A stretch of 64,000 bases of DNA, taken from the NCBI RefSeq assembly GCF_017377395.1, contig NZ_CP061800.1, positions 2,046,001 through 2,110,000 of the forward strand. Direction: 5' to 3'. Made by a program: the position numbers and the translations under genes. Under the pieces are notes generated by a model. That model had not been told where the DNA came from. It made no database searches and saw only the letters and a list, made by a program, of their open reading frames with translations. This stretch comes from Desulfonema magnum. Its GTDB lineage: Bacteria > Desulfobacterota > Desulfobacteria > Desulfobacterales > 4be13. This document shows, in pieces, positions 47,390 through 57,800 of this stretch (positions are counted from its first letter, which is position 1; every line of letters begins with the position of its first letter).

Positions 47390-47678
47390 TCCGTTCGGAA
47401 TTGCCTAAGTCAAAAGCATTGGCGGGTATCCGGGAGAATACAGCAGCTCGAAAATTTTCAGGAAAAGCCCCCTGAAAGGGCTGTTTGTCAAAACCCGGGC
47501 CAAAGATCCGGATACGTTGTTTTCTAAAAATAGCGTACAATATTATAAACAAGATACAGATTCAATAGAAAAAATATCTATGTTAATCGAAGTGTGGGAA
47601 ATTATTTATCTGATGACTGGCAGCAAATCGAAAACCTTTCAGAGAAAGCCCTGAAACTCGATAATCAAGTTTTTCTCT

Positions 47679-47704
47679 GTCATTCATGCTTTCGCAGGAA
47701 TGAC
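47679..47704. repeat. GTCATTC...GAATGAC palindrome
   Basis: GTCATTCATGCTTTCGCAGG(AATGAC), of the widespread GTCATTCCTGCGAAAGC type. It interrupts a longer sequence (CTGAAACTCGATAATCAA to TTTGAATCAGGTCA) that is uninterrupted at about 33550-33592. Confidence 0.7.
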
Positions 47705-47918
47705 AAACTTTTTGTTTGAATCAGGTCAAAAATTTGTCGGGAGAAGTTTGCAAGCCCGTCTGAGATGTCCGCGGGTCCCTGACCATAACTGTTTCAGACG
47801 GGTGGTAAATCCTACAAAGTCCTGCCCGGCTATCTCAGACTGATGCATATGGGACTGAAGCTTCGGCAATATTCGCAATACTGTTGACTCAGGCGTAAGC
47901 AGGTTTTCCGGTATTCTC

Positions 47919-48022
47919 TCCGGAGTGCGAAAAATGCTTTTTCGCAGGCGCAAAAATAAAATTTTCGCAGGCGCAAAAATAAAATTTTCGCAGGCGCAAA
48001 AATAAAATTTTTGCACTCCGGA
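47919..48022. repeat. Family E palindrome, three inner units
   Basis: As at 47332, but the CGCAGGCGCAAAAATAAAAT segment (23-bp unit) is present three times in tandem, so the copy is 46 bp longer. Confidence 0.8.
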
Positions 48023-48193
48023 TCCGTTCGGAATTGCCTGGTTCAGCAGCATTGGGCAATATTCGGGGCGGGGATGTTTGTTGTTGCGGAAAAAGGAAAG
48101 CATATTGAATAAAATCATAAAAAAAAGCAGTTAGCCGTTCCCGGGTATTAAAATTGCAAATAACTGCCAAGCCGCGGGAGTTAAAAAACAGCA

Positions 48194-49522
48194 TCAGGAT
48201 TTTTTAAAACTTTTTGGGTCAATATTATATTTCCCTATTCTGTGGGCCAGTTTCCTCGGGCTGATCCCCAGGAGCTTGGCCGCATTGACCTGAAATCCGC
48301 CTCCTTTGCGCAAGGCTTCAATGATCAGATTTTTTTCAATTTCTTCCAGTTTTTCATCTATGGACAATAATTCCTTCAAGGGGGCAATCGTCTGATTTGT
48401 TAAGCTTTTCTTAACATTTTCAGGCAGATGTTCCGCCTGAATGGCATCTTCCTCACACATGACCGTGGCCCGTTCCACAGCATTTTGGAGTTCCCGAACA
48501 TTTCCCGGCCATGCATGCGCCATGAGTAATTGAGAGGCCACCGGTGAAACTTTGGCAGGCTCAGGCACATTTTTTTGAAGAAAATGATCTGTCAGCACCA
48601 AAATATCTTCCTTTCTTTCTCTTAACGAAGGGAGTCGGACAGGAAAGACATTAAGCCGGTGATAAAGGTCCTCCCTGAATGTTCCTTCCTCTACCATTTG
48701 TGTAATATCCTTGTTTGTTGCGGCGATGAATCGTATGTCAACTTTGATAGAATGCAGTCCGCCCACGCGCTCAAATTCCCCTTCCTGAAGCACACGAAGG
48801 AGTTTTGCCTGGGTTTTCAGGGGCATATCACCGATTTCATCCAAAAAGAAAGTCCCTTTGTTTGCCAATTCAAACTTTCCTGGTTTTTTGGCAATCGCGC
48901 CGGTAAACGCGCCTTTTTCATGACCAAAAAGTTCGCTTTCCCAAAGCTCATCCGGTACAGCCGTACAATTGAGGGCGATAAACGGCTTGTCTTTACGAAG
49001 ACTGTTTTCATAAATACCTGTGGCAATCAGCTCTTTTCCGGTTCCGCTTTCTCCGAGAATCAGCACCGTCGTGTCAGTGGGAGCAACTTTCATGACCTGG
49101 CTTAACACCCCCCGCATGGCCTTACTGTCAGCAATAATATCCGGAAAATATTTCCGAACCTCCACCATCGTAAGCACATCTGTAACCTGTTCAAAAACCT
49201 GGGTGAACTCCTTAATCTTGTCTGTTGATTTTTTTTTCTTATTTTCTTCCGGTTTCCTATCGGAAAGAACTCTGAGCTGTTTTGTCTCTTCTATAAATTT
49301 TTCCACAGGTCTTAAAATAATCCAGAGAATAAGCAAAGTACACGCGTAGGTAATACCGCCAATAATAATCGCAAGCCAGAAAGCAGGTGTGCCCGGATCC
49401 AAATGATGCTCCATACAATATTCAGTCAGACGAAAGGACATAACAGACGCCAGGATAGCAAAACCGCCAAAAATCACCGGAATAATAATATAAAGACTTA
49501 TATGATAATGTTTCTGCGTCAT
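48194..49522 (-). CDS. Membrane-anchored sigma-54-dependent activator
   Basis: 442 residues. Two N-terminal membrane helices (about 9-28 and 47-69) replace the usual receiver. A short linker precedes the AAA+ domain, with Walker A GESGTGKE, GAFTGA, the FFLDEIGDMP Walker B region and RLPSLRERKEDI. A Fis-type helix-turn-helix follows (AAKLLGISPRKLAHRIGKY). The periplasmic loop is only about 18 residues, so it probably senses a membrane state or partner. It is the last gene after the GspF-like gene, in the same direction, and is a candidate regulator of that operon. Confidence 0.9.
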   Translation of the reverse strand: MTQKHYHISLYIIIPVIFGGFAILASVMSFRLTEYCMEHHLDPGTPAFWLAIIIGGITYACTLLILWIILRPVEKFIEETKQLRVLSDRKPEENKKKKSTDKIKEFTQVFEQVTDVLTMVEVRKYFPDIIADSKAMRGVLSQVMKVAPTDTTVLILGESGTGKELIATGIYENSLRKDKPFIALNCTAVPDELWESELFGHEKGAFTGAIAKKPGKFELANKGTFFLDEIGDMPLKTQAKLLRVLQEGEFERVGGLHSIKVDIRFIAATNKDITQMVEEGTFREDLYHRLNVFPVRLPSLRERKEDILVLTDHFLQKNVPEPAKVSPVASQLLMAHAWPGNVRELQNAVERATVMCEEDAIQAEHLPENVKKSLTNQTIAPLKELLSIDEKLEEIEKNLIIEALRKGGGFQVNAAKLLGISPRKLAHRIGKYNIDPKSFKKS

Positions 49523-49525
49523 ATT

Positions 49526-49610
49526 GGAAACTTGAAACTTGAAACTTGAAACTTGAAACTTGAAATTCGGACTTTATCCAGTTTCCAGTTTCCAGTTTCA
49601 AGTTTCAAAA
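49526..49610. repeat. Heptamer arrays in inverted orientation
   Basis: Five GAAACTT units, then after 18 bases four units of CAGTTTC/AAGTTTC. The two blocks are complementary and could form a hairpin between the GspF-like gene and the sigma-54 activator gene. Confidence 0.85.
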
Positions 49611-50846
49611 TTATTTCACCATTCTTGTCATATCCCACATGGGTAAAAATATTGCCAGCGCAAAAAAGCCCACGACTGCGGCCATACCAACCGTCATAAA
49701 AGGAGCGATGAGTTCGGAAATTCTTTTCATGGCATACTCCACTTCTGTATCGTAATGCTCTGTAATTTCATTCAGCATTTCATCAAGGTTTCCGGACTCT
49801 TCTCCGATGGCAACCATATTGACAACCATGGGGGTAAAATATTTGGCAGACTTGAGAGGAGCGGAAATGGTACTCCCTGTTTCAATTTTTTCTCTTATTC
49901 GATTAAATTCACGGGAGACTGCCGCATTGCCGATGGTTCCGGACAGGATCGTCATGGAATCAAGAATTGGCACGCCGCTGGACTGAAGTATGGCAAAAAT
50001 ACTGGCAAACCGCGACATGGTCGCCTTTATAAAAAGAAGGCCAAGCACGGGGGTTTTCATCAGAGAAAAATCCCTCGCGTATTTCCCCGGTTCTGTCCTG
50101 ATAAAAGAGATCAGCATTGCCCCCCCTGCGACCACGCCAATAAGAATGAAATACCAGTAGCCAGATAAAAACTCGTACATAAGAATACATATCTGAGTGG
50201 GCAGAGGAAGGGCTATGCCTGCTCTGACAAATATATTAACATATGTGGGAATAACAAAGGTCAGCATCACAAAAAAAGCAATCCCCAGAAAAATACTTAC
50301 AATGACAGGGTATTGAAGAGCAGCCTTGATATCTGATTTTATCTTGTGTTCATGTTCCATGATATAGGTCAGGCGATCCAGAACCTTGGGAAGTTCGCCG
50401 CTGGCTTCCCCGGCCTGAACCACGCTGCAATACAAAGGAGAAAATATTTTCGGGTGCTTTCTGAATGCGCCGTTAAGACTTAATCCGTCCTGAATATCCC
50501 GGGACATAAAACCGACAACCTTTTTCAGTTTCCGATTCTCTGTCTGATTCTCCATTACTTGTAATAGATTTAGCATGGGAACCCCTGCCCGGATCATGGT
50601 TCTGAACTGTTTGGTAAAAAGAATCAGTTCCCATGCCTTAATTTGAACCAATTTCTCTCCTATGGTCCATTGGCCGGTTTCAGATGATTTTGCCCCGGAC
50701 TTGTCCTCTTTTATCTTTTTTACTTTGGAGGGTATATGGCCGCGGGCAGCTAATACATTGCTCGCCATTTCGGCTGATTCAGCTTCCAGCAACCCGGATA
50801 TTTTATTTCCGGTTTCATCTATGGCCTGGTATGAGAATTTTGGCAT
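49611..50846 (-). CDS. GspF/PilC/MshG-type inner-membrane platform protein
   Basis: 411 residues. The N-terminal DETGNKISGLLEAESAEMA segment and two T2SSF domains (about 70-195 and 275-400), each ending in membrane helices, are diagnostic. The AGEASGELPKVL and AIGEESGNLDEML repeats are the family signature. It anchors the assembly ATPase at the inner membrane of a type II secretion or type IV pilus machine. AGGAGGAAAT directly precedes the ATG. It is separated from the GspE-like gene by 397 bases holding a family B element and a MITE. Confidence 0.93.
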   Translation of the reverse strand: MPKFSYQAIDETGNKISGLLEAESAEMASNVLAARGHIPSKVKKIKEDKSGAKSSETGQWTIGEKLVQIKAWELILFTKQFRTMIRAGVPMLNLLQVMENQTENRKLKKVVGFMSRDIQDGLSLNGAFRKHPKIFSPLYCSVVQAGEASGELPKVLDRLTYIMEHEHKIKSDIKAALQYPVIVSIFLGIAFFVMLTFVIPTYVNIFVRAGIALPLPTQICILMYEFLSGYWYFILIGVVAGGAMLISFIRTEPGKYARDFSLMKTPVLGLLFIKATMSRFASIFAILQSSGVPILDSMTILSGTIGNAAVSREFNRIREKIETGSTISAPLKSAKYFTPMVVNMVAIGEESGNLDEMLNEITEHYDTEVEYAMKRISELIAPFMTVGMAAVVGFFALAIFLPMWDMTRMVK

Positions 50847-50900
50847 ATTTCCTCCTCTTATTTGAAATTCTTTTTCCCGGGGCTTTACCCCGGGCGATAT

Positions 50901-51145
50901 AAGTACCTAACCATAAATTTTTGGTAGTCCTGCACAAGTAGTGATGAATGGGATTCAGTGTCCCGATAATCGGGGGAGTGAACGGGATTCATCACTACCT
51001 TTGCAGGACTACCAAATTTTTAATATCTGCCCGGGGAAGAAACCCGGCTTTTTTTCCGGAATGATGCGTCTCGGGTAAAGGAAAAAGCCGGGTTTCTCCG
51101 CCGCTCGCGGAAAAAAATGTATAAAAAACTTTTGATCGGGTACTT
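50901..51145. mobile_element. Family B element interrupted by a MITE
   Basis: AAGTACCTAACCATAAATTT on the left; ACTTTTGATCGGGTACTT on the right. The 91-bp MITE sits at its 22nd base. Confidence 0.75.
50923..51013. mobile_element. 91-bp MITE, second copy, exact 8-bp target duplication
   Basis: Same element as 24739-24829 in reverse orientation, differing at a handful of bases. AAATTTTT flanks both sides (50915-50922 and 51014-51021). Nested in a family B element. Confidence 0.92.
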
Positions 51146-51243
51146 AACTACGCGCTTTCAGAGCTTTCTCCAAATGTTTTCGATCTGGTGATAATCTTCT
51201 CTCTGTGCCATTCAGATGACTTTCATGGCCCACGGATAACTGT

Positions 51244-52986
51244 TCACGTCATAATTGCCGATGCAGCCTCATCCATTGTTGTTATTCCTTTTAATATTTT
51301 TTCAGTGACATTTTCCTTTAATGATTTGAATTTTCCGGCTGCTTTGGCAGCCCGTGTGATTTCATGTGCGGGCCTGTTTTCTATGATCATATTCTGAATC
51401 ATTTCATCAATAACCAGAACCTCGAACACGCCTATTCTGCCCTTATAGCCCGTATTCATGCAATTGAAACACCCTTTTGCCTGCATGAAATCAGAGCCTC
51501 CTCTGCCCTCCGAATCAGTATCCCGGAATAACCTGGAAACATTTTCCAGTCCCCAATATTTTAAAGAAGCAGAAGGCGGATCATAAGGCTGTTTGCAATA
51601 CGGACAAACCTTTCTGACCAGACGCTGGGCAATTGACAGCAACAATACAGAAGAAATAAGAAACGGCTCTATGCCCATGTCAACAAAGCGGGTGATGGTT
51701 CCTGCCGCATCATTGGTATGAATGGTGCTGAGAACCCTGTGACCGGTAAGGGCTGACTGAACAGCAATGGTGGCTGTCTCAGGGTCCCGGATTTCTCCAA
51801 CCATAATAACATCCGGGTCCTGGCGCAATATTGACCGTATTCCGCTGGCAAAGGTCATGCCCGCCTTCCGATTTAACTGGGTCTGCCGTATCTTTTCAAT
51901 TCGGTATTCCACAGGATCCTCCAGCGTAATAATATTGATATCCGGCTGATTGATCTTCTTGAGAACTGAATACAACGTGGTTGTTTTGCCGCTTCCTGTG
52001 GGACCGGTACTCAGAATCATGCCATAGGGCTTGGTTATCGTGGATTCGATTTTGTCTCTGTCTTCCTCGGCCATGCCAAGCTGCTCAAGCGCATAAATTC
52101 CCGTGCTTGTATCAAGGATACGCAGCACCAGATTCTCCCCGTAGATGGTGGGAATGATGGATGCCCTGACATTGATCTCTTTGTTATTCATCCGGGCTGT
52201 GAATCTTCCGTCCTGGGGGATTCTGGATACAGAAATATCCATATTCGCGAGAATCTTAAACCTGGAAACAATAGGCAAAATCATACTCTTGGGAGGTGCC
52301 GGCACATCACGAAGCTTGCCATCCACACGGAACCGGACCTGGACAGAATCCTTCTCAGGGCTGATATGCACATCACTGGCCCCCTCATTTACAGCCTGAG
52401 AAAGAATGGCATTTACGAGACGAACAGTTCCCGACTCCTCAGCCATTCCCTGGAGGGATTTTACTTCCACATCTTCAGTCGCCAGCAATTTTTCCATATC
52501 CTCATCACCGCTATTGTAGTGCATTGCTTCCATATCTCCCAAGACCCCGCCGATCCCGGATTCAGCACCGTAAATATTCGTGATCAGAAAATTCAGCTGC
52601 TGTTCAGTGCAAATTACGGCTTCAACTTCAATATCGGTATATGCTTCAATGGCATCCAGCGCATTGATATTCATGGGATCCGTCATAGCCATAATAAGGA
52701 GACTGCCGTTTTTTTTCAGCGGGGCAGCCTGATAATTCTGAGCCATATCAATGGGAAGAATTTCAGAAAGATTCACATTAATGGGATATTTATCCGGACG
52801 GTATTTTTTCACCCCTAACTGCTCTGAGATGATGTTCAGCATCTGAGGATCGCTGACAAGGCCTTCCTGGACAAGAAACTCTCCCAATTTCATATTTGTC
52901 TTTTTCTGATTTATCAGTGCTTTTTCAAGGTCTTCATTATTCAGGAGACCGATATCCACCAACATTTCTCCCAATCTTTTCTTCAA
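51244..52986 (-). CDS. GspE/PilB/MshE-type assembly ATPase
   Basis: 580 residues from TTG 52986, which has GGAGG 6 bases upstream. A longer frame to 53103 is the translation of a palindromic repeat and is rejected. Two N-terminal MshEN-type modules (KRLGEMLVDIGLL, then KLGEFLVQEGLVS) suggest cyclic di-GMP-responsive MshE-like control. The ATPase core has Walker A GPTGSGKTT, Asp and His boxes (LEDPVEY, STIHTNDA) and Walker B VGEIRDPET. The zinc motif CPYC then CFNC is present. It powers pilin or pseudopilin assembly. Confidence 0.93.
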   Translation of the reverse strand: MKKRLGEMLVDIGLLNNEDLEKALINQKKTNMKLGEFLVQEGLVSDPQMLNIISEQLGVKKYRPDKYPINVNLSEILPIDMAQNYQAAPLKKNGSLLIMAMTDPMNINALDAIEAYTDIEVEAVICTEQQLNFLITNIYGAESGIGGVLGDMEAMHYNSGDEDMEKLLATEDVEVKSLQGMAEESGTVRLVNAILSQAVNEGASDVHISPEKDSVQVRFRVDGKLRDVPAPPKSMILPIVSRFKILANMDISVSRIPQDGRFTARMNNKEINVRASIIPTIYGENLVLRILDTSTGIYALEQLGMAEEDRDKIESTITKPYGMILSTGPTGSGKTTTLYSVLKKINQPDINIITLEDPVEYRIEKIRQTQLNRKAGMTFASGIRSILRQDPDVIMVGEIRDPETATIAVQSALTGHRVLSTIHTNDAAGTITRFVDMGIEPFLISSVLLLSIAQRLVRKVCPYCKQPYDPPSASLKYWGLENVSRLFRDTDSEGRGGSDFMQAKGCFNCMNTGYKGRIGVFEVLVIDEMIQNMIIENRPAHEITRAAKAAGKFKSLKENVTEKILKGITTMDEAASAIMT

Positions 52987-53032
52987 TGTTTTCCTCCGCT
53001 TTGAGAGTGGGAATACCCAGATTTCCTGGCAT

Positions 53033-53108
53033 GTAGGGTGGGTGGAGCGAAGCGCAACCCACCGTTTGTCAGATGCCGGTGGGTTGCGCTTCGCTCCACT
53101 CACCCTAC
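53033..53108. repeat. GTAGGGTGGGTGGAGCGAAG palindrome, second copy
   Basis: 76-bp inverted repeat in the leader of the GspE-like gene; see 31445-31512. Confidence 0.85.
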
Positions 53109-53130
53109 ATTTTCTATATTTTTGGGTATT

Positions 53131-54789
<1,659 letters not shown>

Positions 54790-54821
54790 CCCTTCCTCAC
54801 AATAAATCGAGTTTCAAATTC

Positions 54822-57800
54822 TCAATTCTCAATTATAATAATTTTTTTTGGATCGCTGCTGACAGATTCAGCGGTTGCTGTAACGTCAACCTCGCCCGAG
54901 AAATCTCTTGCTGTGAAAATGGCTTTTGCCTTACCTTTATCTGAAGTTGTCGCCGTACTGGTAATAAACGCCAGAGCAGGATTATCCAATGTGAAGCTGA
55001 TCTCAACACCGGACAGGGGATGCCCGCTCGCGTCATATGCGGTCGCATAAATCTTCGCTGTCTCTCCCGGATAAACCGAATCCCGGGCCGCGGTCACATT
55101 TATCATGGCGACCGCAGGCCGCGCGGGTGCCTCCGTGATCTCAATATCGGCAGAGCCGGAAACATCTCCCGAAACAGCGATGACCTCTGCGAGTCCGGGC
55201 TGATCAGATGCCTCAAACACGGCCGTTGCCACTCCAGCGTATGTTGTCACCGAGGCCGGAGACATTTTTCCATACACGCCGTTTTCAGTCTCAAATGTCA
55301 CTGCTGTACCGTCAGGAACCGGATGTCCGGCCGCGTTCACCACCTCGGCCGTGACCGAGGAAGTGCCGAGAACAGGAATGCTTGCGGGGGACGCCTTTAC
55401 ACGAATTTCATCCGGGGCGGACTCATCAAGAATAACCACCCGCACCGGAGGATCACCGCTCACGAATTCCGAATTCGCGGTAATTTCCACCTCCCCCGGA
55501 TGCTCTCTTGCGGTCAGAACGGCAGTCGCCACACCGCGGGCCGATGTCGTCGCCGTCCCGGTAATAAACGCCAATGCGGGATCATTCACTGCGAACGTAA
55601 TCTCAACACCGGAGAGGGGATGCCCGCTCGTATCATACGCAGCCGCATAAATCTCGGCTGTCTCTCCCGGATAAACCGAATCCCGGGCCGCGGTCACATT
55701 TATCATGGCGGCCGCAGGGGGTGCGGGTGCCTCCGTGATCTCGATATCGGCAGAGCCGGAAACATCTCCCGCACCCGCGATGACCTTTGCGAATCCGGGC
55801 TGATCAGATGCCTCAAACACGGCCGTTGCCGCTCCCGCGTATGTTGTCACCGAGGCCGGAGACATTTTTCCGTAAACGCCGCTGTCCGTCCCAAACGTCA
55901 CTTCTGTGCCGTCGGGAACCGGATTTCCGGCCGCGTTCAGCACCTCGGCCGTCACCAAGGAAGCGGCGAGAACAGGAATGCTTCCGGGGGATGCCTTTAC
56001 ACGAATTTCATCCGGGGCGGACGCATCAAGAATAACCACCCGCGCCGGAGGATCACTGCTCACGGATTCCGATGCCGCGGTAATTTCCACCTCCCCCGGA
56101 TAATCTCTTGCGGTCAGAATGACGGTCGCCACACCGTCCGCCGATGTTGTTGCCGTCCGGGTAACAGACGCTAATGCGGGATCATTCAGCGTGAACATGA
56201 TCCCGACACCGGAGAGGGGATGCCCGCTCGCATCATACGCGGCCGCATAAATTTCGGCTGTCTCTCCCGGATAAACCGAATCCGGGCTCACGGTCACATT
56301 TATCATGGCGGCCGCAGGCTGTGCAGGCATCTCCGTGATCTCGATATCGGCAGAGCCGGAAACATCTCCCGCACCCGCGATGATCTTTGCGAATCCGGGC
56401 TGATCAGACGCCTCAAACACGGCCGTTGCCAGTCCCGCGTATGTTGTCACCGAGGCCGGAGACATTTTTCCATACACTTTGTTGTCAGTCCCAAACGTCA
56501 CTTCTGTGCCGTCAGGAACCGGATTTCCGGCCGCGTTCAGCACCTCGGCCGTGACCGAGGAAGTGGCGAGAACAGAAATGCTTCCGGGGGATGCCTTTAC
56601 ACGAATTTCATCCGGGGCGGACTCATCAAGAATAACCACCCGCGCCGGAGGATCACCGCTCACGGATTCCGATGTCGCGGTAATTTTCACCTCCCCCGGA
56701 TAATCTCTTGCGGTCAGAATGGCAGTCGCCACACCGTCCGCCGATGTTGTTGCCGTCCGGGTAACAGACGCTAATGCGGGATCATCCAGTGCGAACGTGA
56801 TCCCGACACCGGAGAGGGGATGCCCGCTCGCATCATACGCGGCCGCATAAATTTCGGTTGTCTCCCCCGGATAAACTGAATCCCTGGCCACGGTCACATT
56901 TATCATGGCGGCCACAGGCTGTGCAGGCATCTCCGTGATCTCGATATCTGCCGAGCCGGAAATGTCTCCCGAACCAGCGATGATCTTTACGAATCCGGGC
57001 TGATCAGACGCCTCAAACATGGCCGTTGCCAGTCCCGCGTATGTTGTCACCGAGGCCGGAGAAATTTTTCCGTAAACGCCGCTGTCAGTCTCAAATGTCA
57101 CTTTTGTGCCGTCAGGGACACGATTTCCTGCCGGGTTCAGCACCTCGGCCGTCACCGCGGACATGCCGAGAACAGGAATGCTTCCGGGGGATGCCTTTAC
57201 ACGAATTTCATCCGGGGCGGACGCATCAAGAATAACCACCCGCGCCGGAGGATCACTGCTCACGGATTCCGATGTCGCGGTAATTTCCACCTCCCCCGGG
57301 TAATCTCTTGCAGTCAGGAGGACGGTTGCCACACCGCGGGCCGATGTTGTCGCCGTCCCGATCATAAACGCCAATGCAGGATCATTCAATGTAAAGATAA
57401 CCTCAGCGTCAGATATGGGGTTTCCGCTTTCATCATATACACCGGCATAAATCTCTGTCGTGTCCCCGGGAAGGAGCAAATCCGAAACAGCCCTCACATC
57501 CACGGCCGCGGGAATAATTGTATCATTCTCCGGTTTCCGATTCCAGCCAATCTGAATTGAACTTTCAGATGACCTTGTGAGGTTGTCGCTTACCTTCCAA
57601 CTGACCTGCACCGTAATCGTGGCCTTTTCATCCGGGGTAGCGTCACCAGGTTTGTCATCATGAATCGTAAACACATACTCAGTCAGTGCGAGATGGTCAG
57701 CCAGATTTGTGCTGATGCCACTGTCCTCATATTGTTTGGATATTTCGCCGGACAATATGCCGGCATCGGTTTTGATCGTGACCTCGGAGCCACGGGTCAA

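Larger units (their letters stand above)
45930..48193. other. Gene-free repeat island, 2.3 kb
   Basis: No credible gene. It contains a family B element, a family D element, a hairpin pair of AAACCCGGCTTTTT type (46636-46702), a 136-bp TIR element, two family E palindromes and a GTCATTC palindrome, described separately. Confidence 0.8.

Noticed and set aside
45930..48193. Several 60-130-codon frames in the repeat island
   Set aside because: All overlap palindromic elements, recur as translated repeats elsewhere, and lack ribosome sites.
52987..53103. N-terminal extension of the GspE-like protein
   Set aside because: Encoded by the GTAGGGTGGG palindrome; a GGAGG site places the start at TTG 52986.
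55020..56774. Arg/His-rich plus-strand frames opposite the Ig lipoprotein
   Set aside because: Shadows produced by the 600-bp coding repeats; composition is unlike a real protein.
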